Positions 27,669 through 37,117 are shown, numbered from the stretch's first letter. The stretch is DNA of 64,000 nucleotides from Frigoribacterium endophyticum (GCF_011759585.1 NZ_JAAOYV010000001.1:1178001-1242000), one strand, 5' to 3'. The notes: generated by a model from the letters alone, not told the origin. Made by a program: numbers and translations.

Positions 27669-28907
27669 TCAGGAGCCGAGTGCGTCCAGCCAGACCCGGC
27701 GGGCGTCGAGGGCCTCGCGGGCCTCCGCGACGCGACGCGCGTCGCCGGACGCCTCGGCCGCCGTCAGCTCCTCCTGGAGCTTCGTGATGGCGTCCTGCAG
27801 CTGGCTCGCGAGGCCCTCCGAGCGGGCCTTGCGCTCGGGGTTGTTCTTCTCCCAGAACTGCTCGTCGAGCTCGCGCACGTGCGACTCGACCTTGCGCAGG
27901 CGGTCCTCCACCGAGCGGAGCTGCTCGCGGGGCACGCGGCCGATCTCGTCCCAGCGCAGCTGGACGGAGGTGAGCTGCTCGCGGGCCGGCACGCGGTCGG
28001 TCACCGTGAGGATCTTCTCGGCCTCGTCGAGCAGGGCCAGCTTGGCCGCGAGGTTGCCCTCGTACTCGACGTCGTCCTGCGCGGCGATCTCGCCCTTGGC
28101 GGCGTAGAGGACGTCGCCGGCGCGCTTGAAGCGCGCCCACAGGGCGTCGTCGTACTTCTTGCCGGCGCGGCCCGCGCGCTTCCAGTCGTCGAGCAGGTGG
28201 CGGTACTCGGGGATGCCGTCCGCACCGCGGGCCGCCAGGGCGTCCGCGGCCTCGACGAGGGCCTGCTTGCGCTGACGGGCCTCGCGGTGGGTGGAGTCGA
28301 GCTCGGCGTAGAACGCCTTGCGGTGCTGGTCGATGGTCGACCGGGCCGCGCGGAAGCGCTTCCAGAGGTCGTTGCCCTCGCCCTTGGGGATGCGCGGTCC
28401 GTCCTGCTGGTGCTTCTGCCAGCGGGCGAAGATGTCGTCGACGGAGGCGGTGACCTGCTTCCACTGCACGCGCGCTGGGTCCTGCGCGGCGAGCGTCTCG
28501 GCCTCGACGACGAGCGACGTGCGGTAGGCGACGGCCTCGGTCAGCGCCTCCTGCGCCTCGGCGCTCTGCTTCTCGGTCATCTCGCCGACGGTCGAGTCTA
28601 GGGCGGCCACGCGCGTGCGCAGGGCCTCGATGTCGCCGACGGCGCTCGGCTCGACGAGCTGCTGGTGCAGGGCCTTCACCGTCTTCGCGACGTCGGAGGC
28701 GGAGGCGCCGCGCTTCACCCGCTGCTCGAGCAGGGTGACCTGCCCGTTCAGCTCGGTGTACTTGCGCTCGTAGTAGGCGAGGGCCTCGGCGGGCGTCGCG
28801 TCGGGGTACTGCCCCACGGCGCGCTCGCCCTCGCCCTCGCGCACGTACACGGTGCCGTCGTCGTCGACTCGGCCCCAGGGTGCCCGATCGTCAGTAGCCA
28901 CTGTCAT
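27669..28907 (-). CDS. DUF349 domain protein
   Basis: A 412-residue largely helical, charged soluble protein with several DUF349 repeats (roughly residues 125-340). They are recognisable by the spaced Trp/Phe pattern W-K, ARWQKHQQ, LWKRFRAARSTID, LDDWKRAGRAGKKYDDALWARFKRAGD and LRWDEIGRVPREQL. Coiled-coil segments lie at both ends (YERKYTELNGQVTLLEQRV; LEEELTAAEASGDARRVAEAREAL-like). DUF349 proteins have been linked to ribosome hibernation and RNA metabolism in some bacteria, but no role is settled here. The ATG at 28907 begins TVATDDRAPWGRVDDDGTVYV, a conserved actinobacterial N-terminus. Confidence 0.8.
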   Translation of the reverse strand: MTVATDDRAPWGRVDDDGTVYVREGEGERAVGQYPDATPAEALAYYERKYTELNGQVTLLEQRVKRGASASDVAKTVKALHQQLVEPSAVGDIEALRTRVAALDSTVGEMTEKQSAEAQEALTEAVAYRTSLVVEAETLAAQDPARVQWKQVTASVDDIFARWQKHQQDGPRIPKGEGNDLWKRFRAARSTIDQHRKAFYAELDSTHREARQRKQALVEAADALAARGADGIPEYRHLLDDWKRAGRAGKKYDDALWARFKRAGDVLYAAKGEIAAQDDVEYEGNLAAKLALLDEAEKILTVTDRVPAREQLTSVQLRWDEIGRVPREQLRSVEDRLRKVESHVRELDEQFWEKNNPERKARSEGLASQLQDAITKLQEELTAAEASGDARRVAEAREALDARRVWLDALGS

Positions 28908-28991
28908 CCCTTGCTGGAGGTGCTCGTCGCGGCGCTCAGGACGAGCCCCCGCGATGGGTGCCCAGCCTATGGCACGAGGAGGCGCGGAGGA

Positions 28992-29771
28992 CTACTCCAG
29001 GGACGCGGACGTGATGGTGGTCGGCACCACCGGCGCGCCGTCCGTCTCGCTGGTGCCCGGCGTGAGCCCGGCGTCGGTGATGTTCGCGGTCAGCTGGTCG
29101 AGGCCGCTCGTCACCCGGCCCACGACCGTGTACCCGCCGGTCGAGGCGTCGAGGTAGGTGTCGCCGTAGGTGACGAAGAACTGGGTCGACTGCGAGTCGG
29201 GGCTCTCGCCCCTGGCCATCGCGATCGTGCCCGCCGGGTACAGGCCGTCGGTCGGGACGTTCTCGAGCGGCCCGAAGGTGAAGCCCGCGTCGCCCGTGCC
29301 GTCGCCGTTCGCCGAGCCGCACTGGAGGAACTCGGCGGAGTCGGCGTCGCTCATGCGGTGGCAGCTCGTGCCCGTGTAGAAGCCCTCCCGCACGAGGTCG
29401 ACGAGCACGGAGGTCGCCTGCGGCGCCGCGGCGCCGTCGAGCTCGACGCCCAGCTGCACGTCGTCGTTGAGGTCGAACTGCCCCGTCCAGGTGCGGCCCT
29501 CGGCGATCTCGGCGCTCGGGACGTCGCCGGTGCCCGTCGCCTCGGCCGTCGACGAGGCGCTCGGCGACGGGGTGGACGCCGCCGTGCCGGGGTCGTCCTG
29601 GCCCCAGACCACCTGCGTGAGCACGGCGAGGCCGACGACGACCACCACGCCCACGACGGCGAGGACGTCGTCGCGGCGGCGCCGGGCGACCTGGGCGGCG
29701 TGCACCTGCTTCCGGGCGGTGTACCGCCTCAGCCTGTCGCGGGACTCCCGGTCGTTCTTCGTCGCAGCCAC
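28992..29771 (-). CDS. Membrane-anchored cyclophilin-type peptidyl-prolyl isomerase
   Basis: A 259-residue protein. A basic cytoplasmic N-terminus ([17 protein letters not shown]) precedes one membrane helix (about 36-56), then a Ser/Thr/Ala linker and an extracytoplasmic cyclophilin domain (about 95-255). Its marks are [55 protein letters not shown] and [15 protein letters not shown]. It should assist folding of secreted proteins. Catalytic Arg (CHR) and Gln/Phe (QFF) positions are present. GTG start with GGAGGA six bases upstream; divergent from rarA. Confidence 0.9.
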   Translation of the reverse strand: MAATKNDRESRDRLRRYTARKQVHAAQVARRRRDDVLAVVGVVVVVGLAVLTQVVWGQDDPGTAASTPSPSASSTAEATGTGDVPSAEIAEGRTWTGQFDLNDDVQLGVELDGAAAPQATSVLVDLVREGFYTGTSCHRMSDADSAEFLQCGSANGDGTGDAGFTFGPLENVPTDGLYPAGTIAMARGESPDSQSTQFFVTYGDTYLDASTGGYTVVGRVTSGLDQLTANITDAGLTPGTSETDGAPVVPTTITSASLE

Positions 29772-29831
29772 GCGTGTCCTCCGTGCTCGGCCGTCGCTCG
29801 CCCGGACGGACGAGCTCGTGTGGTCGGGTCG

Positions 29832-29860
29832 ACTGTATCGGGGCGGACGGCGGCGTCGAC
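29832..29860 (-). promoter_or_regulatory. Promoter of the cyclophilin gene (GTCGAC, 17 bases, TACAGT)
   Basis: On the minus strand GTCGAC (29860-29855) and TACAGT (29837-29832) are separated by exactly 17 bases. This is one of the few places in the window with both elements. It yields a leader of about 55 bases with a GGAGGA ribosome binding site. Confidence 0.55.
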
Positions 29861-29893
29861 GACGGCCGCTGCTCCCGTGTCGGGGGCCCGGTC

Positions 29894-29899
29894 TAGCAT
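29894..29899 (+). promoter_or_regulatory. Candidate -10 element (TAGCAT) of rarA, near-leaderless layout
   Basis: TAGCAT is followed by eight bases and the ATG at 29908, with no ribosome binding site. Confidence 0.45.
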
Positions 29900-29907
29900 G
29901 GGTGCCC

Positions 29908-31320
29908 ATGAGCCCGCTCCCGCAGAGCTCGACCCCACTCGCGGTCCGCATGCGCCCCACCAGCCTCGACGAGGTCGCCGGTCAGCGGCACCTGCTGCGG
30001 CCCGGCTCGCCCCTCGTCACCCTCGCCTCCGACACCACGGGGGAGCAGGGCGCCGTCTCGGTCATCCTCTGGGGCCCGCCGGGCACGGGCAAGACGACCC
30101 TCGCGCAGGCCATCGCGCACAGCTCCGGTCGGCAGTTCATCGAGCTGTCCGCCGTCACCGCCGGCGTGAAGGACGTCCGTCAGGTGATGGAGAAGGCCCT
30201 GACGAACCGGGACCTCTACGGCACGACGACCGTCCTCTTCCTCGACGAGATCCACCGCTTCACGAAGGCCCAACAAGACGCGCTGCTGCCCGGGGTCGAG
30301 AACGGCTGGGTCATCCTCATCGCCGCGACCACCGAGAACCCCTCGTTCTCGGTCATCACGCCCCTGCTGTCGCGGTCGCTCCTGCTCACGCTCGAGCAGC
30401 TGAGCGACGACGACCTCGGCGACCTCGTCCGTCGCGCGGTGCACGATCCCCGGGGCCTCGACGACCGGGTCGTCCTCGACGACGAGGCGCTGTCGACCAT
30501 CGTCCGGCTCGCGTCGGGCGACGCCCGCCGGGCGCTGACCGCGCTCGAGGCGTCCGCCCACGCCGCGACCGCGACGACGGCCGAGCTCACCGCCGCGGGC
30601 GCCGCGACCGAGGAGGTCGACGGCGACGCGGACTACGACCCCGACGCCGAGTACGGCGACGACGGTGACGGGGGCGACGGCCGACCGGTCATCACCGCCG
30701 AGACCGTCGCCCAGTCCGTCGACCGCGCCCTGCTCCGCTACGACCGCAACGGCGACGAGCACTACGACGTCATCAGCGCGTTCATCAAGTCCGTCCGCGG
30801 CTCGGACGTCGACGCCGCGCTCCACTACCTCGCGCGGATGATCGAGGCGGGGGAGGACCCTCGCTTCATCTGCCGGCGCATCATCGTCTCCGCCTCGGAG
30901 GACATCGGGATGGCCGACCCGAACGCGCTGACGGTGGCCGTCTCCGCGGCCACGGCCGTCCAGATGATCGGCATGCCGGAGGGGCGCATCCCGTTGGCCG
31001 AGGCCGTCGTGTACCTCGCCACGGCGCCGAAGTCGAACCGCTCGTACAGCGCCCTGGACGCCGCCATCGCCGACGTCAGGGCGGGAGGCGCCGGCCCCGT
31101 CCCGAAGCACCTCCGCGACGCGCACTACCCCGGGGCCCGCCGCCTCGGCCACGGCAAGGGCTACAAGTACGCGCACGACTCCGAGTTCGGCGTGGTCGAG
31201 CAGCAGTACCTCCCCGACGAGATCGTCGACCACACGTACTACGACCCCACCTCGAACGGCAACGAGCGCGACGTCGCGGCCCGGCTCGAGAAGCTGCGCC
31301 GCATCACCCGCGGCCGCTGA
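29908..31320 (+). CDS. rarA: Replication-associated recombination ATPase RarA (MgsA)
   Basis: A 470-residue AAA+ clamp-loader-like ATPase acting at stalled replication forks. Visible are [16 protein letters not shown], Walker [10 protein letters not shown] (about 56-64), Walker [16 protein letters not shown], sensor [11 protein letters not shown], and the tetramerisation domain ([33 protein letters not shown]). An unusual acidic insertion of about 35 residues ([22 protein letters not shown]) lies between the lid and the C-terminal domain. The ATG at 29908 is at the normal family position. Confidence 0.93.
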   Translation: MSPLPQSSTPLAVRMRPTSLDEVAGQRHLLRPGSPLVTLASDTTGEQGAVSVILWGPPGTGKTTLAQAIAHSSGRQFIELSAVTAGVKDVRQVMEKALTNRDLYGTTTVLFLDEIHRFTKAQQDALLPGVENGWVILIAATTENPSFSVITPLLSRSLLLTLEQLSDDDLGDLVRRAVHDPRGLDDRVVLDDEALSTIVRLASGDARRALTALEASAHAATATTAELTAAGAATEEVDGDADYDPDAEYGDDGDGGDGRPVITAETVAQSVDRALLRYDRNGDEHYDVISAFIKSVRGSDVDAALHYLARMIEAGEDPRFICRRIIVSASEDIGMADPNALTVAVSAATAVQMIGMPEGRIPLAEAVVYLATAPKSNRSYSALDAAIADVRAGGAGPVPKHLRDAHYPGARRLGHGKGYKYAHDSEFGVVEQQYLPDEIVDHTYYDPTSNGNERDVAARLEKLRRITRGR

Positions 31321-31374
31321 CGCCCGAGCGCGACTCGCCGCCTCGGTCCTGTCGCGCAGCCGCAGCCGCTCCTG

Positions 31375-31380
31375 TATGCT
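31375..31380 (+). promoter_or_regulatory. Candidate -10 element (TATGCT) of rpsD
   Basis: TATGCT lies in the 232-base gap between rarA and rpsD and would give an unusually long rpsD leader of about 165 bases. Confidence 0.45.
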
Positions 31381-31397
31381 CGTGGGGTTGCCTAGAA

Positions 31398-31436
31398 CTC
31401 GGGCGTCGATGCGCGGCTGCTGAAGACGTCCCCGAG
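31398..31436 (+). promoter_or_regulatory. Structured leader RNA upstream of rpsD (candidate S4 autoregulation site)
   Basis: CTCGGG (31398-31403) pairs with CCCGAG (31431-31436), and inside it CGTC (31404-31407) pairs with GACG (31425-31428), giving a bulged stem near the 5' end of the predicted rpsD transcript. Ribosomal protein S4 represses its own mRNA in several bacteria, so such a structure is a plausible target. The rest of the leader to 31552 contains no gene. Confidence 0.4.
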
Positions 31437-31552
31437 AGAGGTGCGACGACCTGTAGCCGGTCGCCACCGCGGCACTCACCCCTCTTGTTACGCCTGCCGG
31501 CGCTCGCGCGCTGGGCCGGCCCTCCATGATCCACGACAAGAACAGGACGACC

Positions 31553-32182
31553 GTGTCGACCAAGTCACGTACCCGCAGCAAGACCCGTCTCTCGCGTGCC
31601 CTCGGCATCGCGCTGACCCCCAAGGCCGCCCGCTACCTCGAGAAGCGTCCCTACGCTCCCGGCGAGCACGGCCGCACCAAGCGCAAGACCGACAGCGACT
31701 ACGCCGTCCGTCTCCGTGAGAAGCAGCGCCTGCGTGCCCAGTACGGCATCCGCGAGGCCCAGCTCCGCATCGTCTTCAACGAGGCCCGCAAGGCCTCGGG
31801 CCTGACCGGTGAGAACCTGGTCGAGCTGCTCGAGACGCGTCTCGACGCCCTGGTCGTCCGTGCCGGCATCGCCCGCACCACGGCCCAGGCCCGTCAGATG
31901 ATCGTGCACCGTCACATCCTCGTCGACGGCAAGCTCGTCGACCGCCCCTCCTTCCGTCTGAAGGAGGGCCAGATGATCCACGTCAAGCCCAAGAGCGAGA
32001 AGATGGAGATCTTCCAGGTCTCCGCCGCCGGTGGCCACGTCGACCTCCTCCCCAAGGTGCCCGCGTACCTCGAGGTCGAGATCGACAAGCTGCAGGCCCG
32101 CCTCGTGCGTCGCCCGAAGCGCGCCGAGGTCCCCGTGACCTGCGAGGTCCAGCTGGTCGTCGAGTACTACGCCGCCCGTTAG
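31553..32182 (+). CDS. rpsD: 30S ribosomal protein S4
   Basis: A 209-residue protein, normal length. STKSRTRSKTRLSRALGIAL begins the conserved N-terminal domain; the S4 RNA-binding domain (LDALVVRAGIARTTAQARQMIVHRHILVDGKLVDRPSF) is intact. The N-terminus has no zinc-binding Cys set, so it is the Cys-free S4 form. The GTG at 31553 with AGGA upstream matches the family start; an in-frame ATG at 31526 would add nine unconserved residues. It is a stand-alone gene away from the main ribosomal operons, as in many Actinobacteria, and ends at a strong terminator. Confidence 0.95.
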   Translation: MSTKSRTRSKTRLSRALGIALTPKAARYLEKRPYAPGEHGRTKRKTDSDYAVRLREKQRLRAQYGIREAQLRIVFNEARKASGLTGENLVELLETRLDALVVRAGIARTTAQARQMIVHRHILVDGKLVDRPSFRLKEGQMIHVKPKSEKMEIFQVSAAGGHVDLLPKVPAYLEVEIDKLQARLVRRPKRAEVPVTCEVQLVVEYYAAR

Positions 32183-32205
32183 CACCTGCTCCACAGCGAC
32201 TCCGG

Positions 32206-32237
32206 AGGGAGCGCGCCGCTCACGTGGCGCGCTCCCT
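32206..32237 (+). terminator. rpsD terminator
   Basis: AGGGAGCGCGCC and GGCGCGCTCCCT form a perfect 12-base stem with an 8-base loop, starting 24 bases after the rpsD stop and followed by TCGTCG. It is one of the cleanest hairpins in the window. Confidence 0.75.
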
Positions 32238-32283
32238 TCGTCGTCCCCGCCGGCCCCGTGCCCGACCGCCCGACCGTTCGAAG

Positions 32284-32289
32284 TAAGCT
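32284..32289 (+). promoter_or_regulatory. Candidate -10 element (TAAGCT) upstream of the small membrane gene and alaS
   Basis: TAAGCT follows the rpsD terminator and gives a leader of about 40 bases with GAGGAG before the GTG at 32337. It likely drives the small membrane gene, alaS, ruvX and mltG. Confidence 0.4.
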
Positions 32290-32336
32290 GACGTGTCGAC
32301 CCGCGCCGTCCCGGCGCAGACCCGTGAGGAGCATCC

Positions 32337-32537
32337 GTGAAGAGCCTGATCCTGCTGTCCGTCGGCGTCGTCCTCGGGCTCGGCATCGCGCACCTCGCCG
32401 TCCGCACGGCCGGGGGGCAGCGCCTCCTCGACGACATCGACGGCAGCGTCACCTCGTTCCGCGCCGCGGTCGTCGACGGCTACAAGACCCGCGAGGCCGA
32501 GCTGCGCTCGGCGACGGACCCCACGACCGAGGGCTGA
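32337..32537 (+). CDS. Small single-span membrane protein upstream of alaS
   Basis: A 66-residue protein with one N-terminal helix (about residues 3-22, LILLSVGVVLGLGIAHLAV) and a charged cytoplasmic part containing DDIDGSVTSFRAAVVDGYKTREAELR. A small membrane gene at this place between rpsD and alaS is a recurrent actinobacterial feature (often DUF948- or DUF6167-like); the function is unknown. The GTG has GAGGAG seven bases upstream. It is likely co-transcribed with alaS, 65 bases downstream. Confidence 0.75.
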   Translation: MKSLILLSVGVVLGLGIAHLAVRTAGGQRLLDDIDGSVTSFRAAVVDGYKTREAELRSATDPTTEG

Positions 32538-32602
32538 CCCGGCCGGGGCCCCGCGCCTCCTCTTCCGCCCCCGCACATCACCGCAGCACCCCTGGGAGAA
32601 CC

Positions 32603-35275
32603 ATGCAGACCGCAGAGATCCGCCGCCGTTGGCTCGAGTACTTCGGTGAGCGAGGCCACACCGTGGTCCCGTCCGCCTCCCTGGTCAGCGACGACCCGTC
32701 GCTGCTCTTCACGGTCGCCGGCATGGTGCCGTTCATCCCGTACCTGACCGGCCTCGTGCCGACGCCGTGGCCCCGGGCCACGAGCGTCCAGAAGTGCATC
32801 CGCACCAACGACATCGAAGAGGTCGGCAAGACGCCGCGGCACGGCACCTTCTTCCAGATGAACGGCAACTTCTCCTTCGGCGACTACTTCAAGGACCGCG
32901 CGATCGAGTACGCGTGGGGGCTGCTCACCTCGAGCGAGGCCGACGGCGGGCTGGCCTTCTCGCCGGACGACCTGTGGGTGACCGTCTACGAGGAGGACGA
33001 CGAGGCGATCGAGCTCTGGAAGCGCATCGCGGGGCTGCCCGACGAGCGGATCCAGCGCCTCGGGAAGGACACGAACTACTGGCACACCGGCCAGCCCGGC
33101 CCCGCCGGCCCCTGCTCCGAGATCTTCTTCGACCGGGGCCCGGCCTACGGCGTCGACGGCGGCCCGGCCACCGACGACGACCGCTACGTCGAGATCTGGA
33201 ACCTCGTGTTCATGCAGTACCAGATCGAGAACGTCCGCTCGAAGGTCGACTTCGACATCGTGCGCGAGCTGCCCGCGAAGAACATCGACACCGGCATGGG
33301 CCTCGAGCGCGTCGCGTTCCTCAAGCAGGGCGTCGACAACATGTACGAGATCGACCAGGTGCGCCCCGTGCTCGACGCCGCCGCGGAGCTGTCCGGCCGC
33401 TGCTACGGCGCCGTGCACGACGACGACGTCCGCATGCGGGTCATCGCCGACCACGTGCGGAGCGCGCTCATGCTGCTCTCCGACGGCGTCCGTCCGTCGA
33501 ACGAGGGGCGCGGCTACATCCTGCGTCGCCTGCTCCGCCGAGCCGTGCGGTCCATGCGCCTGCTGGGCGTGGAGGGGGCCACCTTCCCGGTGCTCTTCGC
33601 CGCCTCGCGGGACGCCATGAAGGCGGCCTACCCCGAGGTCGAGACCGACTACGACCGCATCTCGCAGCTCGCCGTCGGCGAGGAGGAGACCTTCCTCCGC
33701 ACGCTCTCGGCCGGCACCGACATCCTCGACATCGCCGTGGCCGACACGAAGCGCCGCGACGAGGGCTCCGGCTCCCCGCGACTCGCGGGCGACACGGCCT
33801 TCCTCCTCCACGACACCTTCGGCTTCCCGATCGACCTGACGCTCGAGATCGCGGAGGAGAACGGCCTCACGGTCGACCGCGAGGCCTTCGACCGCCTCAT
33901 GAGCGAGCAGCGGGCCCGCGCCAAGGCCGACGCGAAGTCGCGGAAGACCGCCCTCGCCGACCTCAGCGTCTACAGCGCGTTCCGTGCCCACGGCGAGACC
34001 GTGTTCACGGGCTACGACGTGCTCGACACCGAGTCGACCGTCCTCGGCATCATCGTCGACGGTGCCTCCGTCGACCGTGCCGTCGCGGGCGACATCGCCG
34101 AGGTGATCCTCGCGGAGACCTCGCTCTACGCGGAGTCCGGCGGGCAGGAGGCCGACGCCGGCAGCATCGTCGGCACGGGCTTCGACCTCGAGGTGCTCGA
34201 CGTCCAGAAGCCGGTCAAGGGCCTCATCAGCCACCGCGTCCAGGTGCGCTCCGGCGAGGTCGGCGTCGGGGACGCCGCCACGAGCGTCGTCGACCCCGTG
34301 TGGCGCCGCGGCGCGACGCAGGCGCACTCCGCGACCCACCTCGTGCACGCGGCGCTCCGCGAGGTGCTCGGGCCGGAGGCGCACCAGGCCGGCTCGTACA
34401 ACAAGGCCGGCTACCTGCGCCTCGACTTCAACTGGAACCAGGCCCTCAGCCCCGCCACGCGGTCGGAGATCGAGGAGATCGCGAACCGCGCCATCCGCGA
34501 CGACCTCCAGGTCGTCACCCGCGAGATGCCCCTCGACGAGGCCCGGGCGATGGGCGCCATGGCGCTGTTCGGCGAGAAGTACGGCGAGACCGTGCGGATG
34601 GTCGACATCGGGGGCCCGTGGTCGCGGGAGCTCTGCGCCGGCACCCACGTCTCGACGAGCTCGCAGGTCGGGCTCGTCAACCTGGTGAGCGAGACCTCCG
34701 TGGGCTCGACCAACCGCCGGGTGGAGTCGCTGGTCGGCCTGGACGCGTTCCGCGAGTTCGCGTCGGAGCGCGCGATCGTGGCCCAGCTCACGTCGTCGCT
34801 CAAGGCGCCGCGCGAGCAGCTGCCCGAGCGCGTGGGCGACCTGGTGGCGAGCCTCAAGGCCGCCGAGAAGCGGATCGCGGAGTTCGAGTCCGCCCAGCTC
34901 GCGACCCGGGTGCCCTCGCTCGCGGCGACGGCCGCCGTCGTCGGCGAGCTGACGGTCGTGGCCGAGGACGTCGGCGCGCTGCGCACCACCGACGAGCTGC
35001 GCTCGCTCGTGACGTCCGTGCGTGAGCGTCTCGGCTCCTCGTCCTCGTCCGTCGTCGCCCTGGCGGCCGACGTGCAGGGCAAGCCGGCCGTCATCGTCGC
35101 CACGACCGACGGTGCTCGTCGGGCCGGCGTGAAGGCGGGCTCCCTCGCCCGCGCGGCCGCCGGCGTGCTCGGCGGCGGCGGAGGCGGCAAGGACGACCTC
35201 GCGCAGGGCGGCGGCTCCGACGTGGCCGCCGTGCCGGCGGCGCTGGCCGGCATCGTCGCGGCCCTCCGGGGCTGA
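32603..35275 (+). CDS. alaS: Alanyl-tRNA synthetase
   Basis: An 890-residue class II synthetase. It begins MQTAEIRRRWLEYFGERGH, with the catalytic core (LLFTVAGMVPFIPYLTG, TNDIEEVGKTPRHGTFFQMNGNFSFGDYF) and an editing domain with the zinc/hydrolysis motifs HSATH (about 575-579) and CAGTH. The C-Ala domain contains a Gly-rich GGGGGGKDDLAQGGG loop typical of the oligomerisation region. Full length. The ATG has GGGAG upstream; ruvX follows two bases after the stop. Confidence 0.95.
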   Translation: MQTAEIRRRWLEYFGERGHTVVPSASLVSDDPSLLFTVAGMVPFIPYLTGLVPTPWPRATSVQKCIRTNDIEEVGKTPRHGTFFQMNGNFSFGDYFKDRAIEYAWGLLTSSEADGGLAFSPDDLWVTVYEEDDEAIELWKRIAGLPDERIQRLGKDTNYWHTGQPGPAGPCSEIFFDRGPAYGVDGGPATDDDRYVEIWNLVFMQYQIENVRSKVDFDIVRELPAKNIDTGMGLERVAFLKQGVDNMYEIDQVRPVLDAAAELSGRCYGAVHDDDVRMRVIADHVRSALMLLSDGVRPSNEGRGYILRRLLRRAVRSMRLLGVEGATFPVLFAASRDAMKAAYPEVETDYDRISQLAVGEEETFLRTLSAGTDILDIAVADTKRRDEGSGSPRLAGDTAFLLHDTFGFPIDLTLEIAEENGLTVDREAFDRLMSEQRARAKADAKSRKTALADLSVYSAFRAHGETVFTGYDVLDTESTVLGIIVDGASVDRAVAGDIAEVILAETSLYAESGGQEADAGSIVGTGFDLEVLDVQKPVKGLISHRVQVRSGEVGVGDAATSVVDPVWRRGATQAHSATHLVHAALREVLGPEAHQAGSYNKAGYLRLDFNWNQALSPATRSEIEEIANRAIRDDLQVVTREMPLDEARAMGAMALFGEKYGETVRMVDIGGPWSRELCAGTHVSTSSQVGLVNLVSETSVGSTNRRVESLVGLDAFREFASERAIVAQLTSSLKAPREQLPERVGDLVASLKAAEKRIAEFESAQLATRVPSLAATAAVVGELTVVAEDVGALRTTDELRSLVTSVRERLGSSSSSVVALAADVQGKPAVIVATTDGARRAGVKAGSLARAAAGVLGGGGGGKDDLAQGGGSDVAAVPAALAGIVAALRG

Positions 35276-35277
35276 GG

Positions 35278-35787
35278 GTGCGTCGCGGGGTGCGGCTCGG
35301 CGTCGACGTGGGCCGTGCCCGCATCGGCGTCGCCCGCACCGACCCGGACGGCATGATCGCGACCCCGGTCGAGACCGTGCCGAGGGCGGCGGACGGCACC
35401 GCCGACGTCGACGCCATCCTCGCCCACGCCGCTGAGGCGTCGGCCTTCGAGATCATCGTGGGCCTGCCGTTGTCGCTGTCGGGCGGTGACACTCCCTCGA
35501 CCACCGACGCGCGCGACTTCGCCGCCGTCCTCGCCGGCCGGAGCGACGTGCCGGTCAGGCTCGTCGACGAGCGGCTGTCCACCGTCAGTGCACAGGGAGC
35601 ACTGCGGGCCTCCGGGCGCAAGGGCCGTCGACAACGATCCGTCATCGATCAGGTCGCCGCTGTTATCATCGTGCAGCACGCGCTCGACCTCGAGCGGTCG
35701 AGCGGTCGCCCGCCCGGTCACCTCGTGGGCGCACCCGGCCCCGACGACGGCGCCGGGGCCCTCCCCGTACCCGACGAAGGACGATGA
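35278..35787 (+). CDS. ruvX: Holliday junction resolvase-like RuvX (YqgF)
   Basis: A 169-residue RNase H-fold protein. LGVDVGRARIGVARTDPDG carries the first catalytic Asp, IIVGLPLSLSGG the Glu/Gly loop position, and VRLVDERLSTVSAQ and SVIDQVAAVIIVQHAL the remaining signature. The family is implicated in pre-16S rRNA 5' maturation rather than recombination in vivo. The order alaS-ruvX-mltG is conserved in Actinobacteria. GTG start; the stop overlaps the mltG ATG. The last 30 residues are a Gly/Pro/Asp tail. Confidence 0.92.
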   Translation: MRRGVRLGVDVGRARIGVARTDPDGMIATPVETVPRAADGTADVDAILAHAAEASAFEIIVGLPLSLSGGDTPSTTDARDFAAVLAGRSDVPVRLVDERLSTVSAQGALRASGRKGRRQRSVIDQVAAVIIVQHALDLERSSGRPPGHLVGAPGPDDGAGALPVPDEGR

Positions 35788-37061
35788 ACGTGGCCGACGA
35801 TCCCCAGTGGGACGACCTCTTCGCGTCGCCTCCGCAGTCCGACCCTCCCCGTGGCGCCGACGGCAGCCGCGCCTCCGCCCGTGACCGCCGAGCCGGGGTC
35901 GCCACCGCCGAGCCTGTCGAGGAGGTGCCGGCCGCCTCCCGTCGTGAGCAGCGCGACCGGGAGCGCTCGCCCCGGGCCCGCGAGAAGCGCCCTCGCGGCA
36001 GCAAGAAGGGCGGCGTCGTGCTGCTCGTGGTCCTGCTGGTCGTCGTGGGCGGCGGCGCCGCGGGCGTCGCAGCAGCCTGGGGCGCCGTGTCGCCCCTGAT
36101 CGAGAAGCTCCAGGGCGAGCCCGCGCCCGAGGACTTCTCCGGCTCCGGCAACGGCACGGAGGTGCAGTTCGCCGTGACCAGCGGCGAGAACGGCTCCGAC
36201 ATCGCGACGAACCTCAACGACGCCGGCGTCACGAAGAGCTACCAGGCCGCCTACTCGCTCATGCTCGCCGACCCCACCATCACGTTCCAGCCCGGCAGCT
36301 ACACGCTGCAGCAGGAGATGAGCGCCGCCTCGGCCCTCGCCGCCCTCCAGGACTCCTCGAACCGGGTCACCGACCGTGTCGTCATCCCCGAGGGGACGGC
36401 CGCCGTCGACGTGTACACGTTGCTCGCCGACGCCACGGGCATCCCGCTCGACCAGGTCCAGGCCGCGGCCGCCGACCCCGCGTCGTTCGGCCTGCCCGCC
36501 GAGGCGACGAGCCTCGAGGGCTGGCTCTTCCCGGCGACCTACGAGCTCGACCCCGGCCTCGACGCGCGGGGCTACCTGCAGCAGATGGTCGACACGATGA
36601 AGGAGCGCCTCGCGGCCGCCGGCGTCCAGCCCGCCGACCAGCAGCGCATCGTCGTCTTCGCCTCGCTCATCCAGCGCGAGGCGGGCCTCGCGGCCGACTA
36701 CCCGAAGGTGGCGCGGGTCTTCCAGAACCGCCTCGACCAGGGGATGCTCCTGCAGTCCGACGCGACCGTCGCCTACGGCACCGGCAACACGCACCGCGTG
36801 ACGACGACGGACGCGGAGCGCGGCGACGCCGACAATCCCTACAACACGTACCAGCACGAGGGCCTCCCCGTCGGCCCCATCTCCAACCCCGGCGACCTCG
36901 CGATCGACGCGGCCGTCGCCCCGGCCGACGGCACCTGGCTCTACTTCGTCACGACGAACCTCGACACCGGCGAGACGGCGTTCTCGACGACCTTCGCCGA
37001 GCACGAGGAGGCCGTGGCCGTCTGGCAGGCGTGGATGCGCGAGCACCCCGAGTACCAGTAG
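35784..37061 (+). CDS. mltG: Endolytic murein transglycosylase MltG
   Basis: A 425-residue membrane-anchored lytic transglycosylase that cleaves nascent peptidoglycan. A 77-residue charged cytoplasmic N-terminus precedes one membrane helix (about 78-98), a LysM-like subdomain ([23 protein letters not shown]) and the YceG catalytic domain, with the catalytic Glu299 in [10 protein letters not shown] and the TYGTGN-like [12 protein letters not shown] plus [20 protein letters not shown] signatures. The stop is followed by an exceptionally strong hairpin. The ATG overlaps ruvX by four bases. Confidence 0.93.
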   Translation: MNVADDPQWDDLFASPPQSDPPRGADGSRASARDRRAGVATAEPVEEVPAASRREQRDRERSPRAREKRPRGSKKGGVVLLVVLLVVVGGGAAGVAAAWGAVSPLIEKLQGEPAPEDFSGSGNGTEVQFAVTSGENGSDIATNLNDAGVTKSYQAAYSLMLADPTITFQPGSYTLQQEMSAASALAALQDSSNRVTDRVVIPEGTAAVDVYTLLADATGIPLDQVQAAAADPASFGLPAEATSLEGWLFPATYELDPGLDARGYLQQMVDTMKERLAAAGVQPADQQRIVVFASLIQREAGLAADYPKVARVFQNRLDQGMLLQSDATVAYGTGNTHRVTTTDAERGDADNPYNTYQHEGLPVGPISNPGDLAIDAAVAPADGTWLYFVTTNLDTGETAFSTTFAEHEEAVAVWQAWMREHPEYQ

Positions 37062-37080
37062 GCCCCCAGCAGTGCCGTGC

Positions 37081-37117
37081 CCGCCGCCGTCGCCCCCGCC
37101 CGGGGCGACGGCGGCGG
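37081..37117. terminator. Very strong hairpin between mltG and aroC
   Basis: CCGCCGCCGTCGCCCC and its exact reverse complement form a 16-base perfect stem with a 5-base loop (CGCCC), 19 bases after the mltG stop. It separates the alaS-ruvX-mltG transcript from the aro genes. No T-run. Confidence 0.75.

Noticed and set aside
31321-31552. tRNA or small RNA gene between rarA and rpsD
   Set aside because: No cloverleaf, acceptor pairing or TTCGA-type T-loop was found; the stretch reads better as an rpsD leader.
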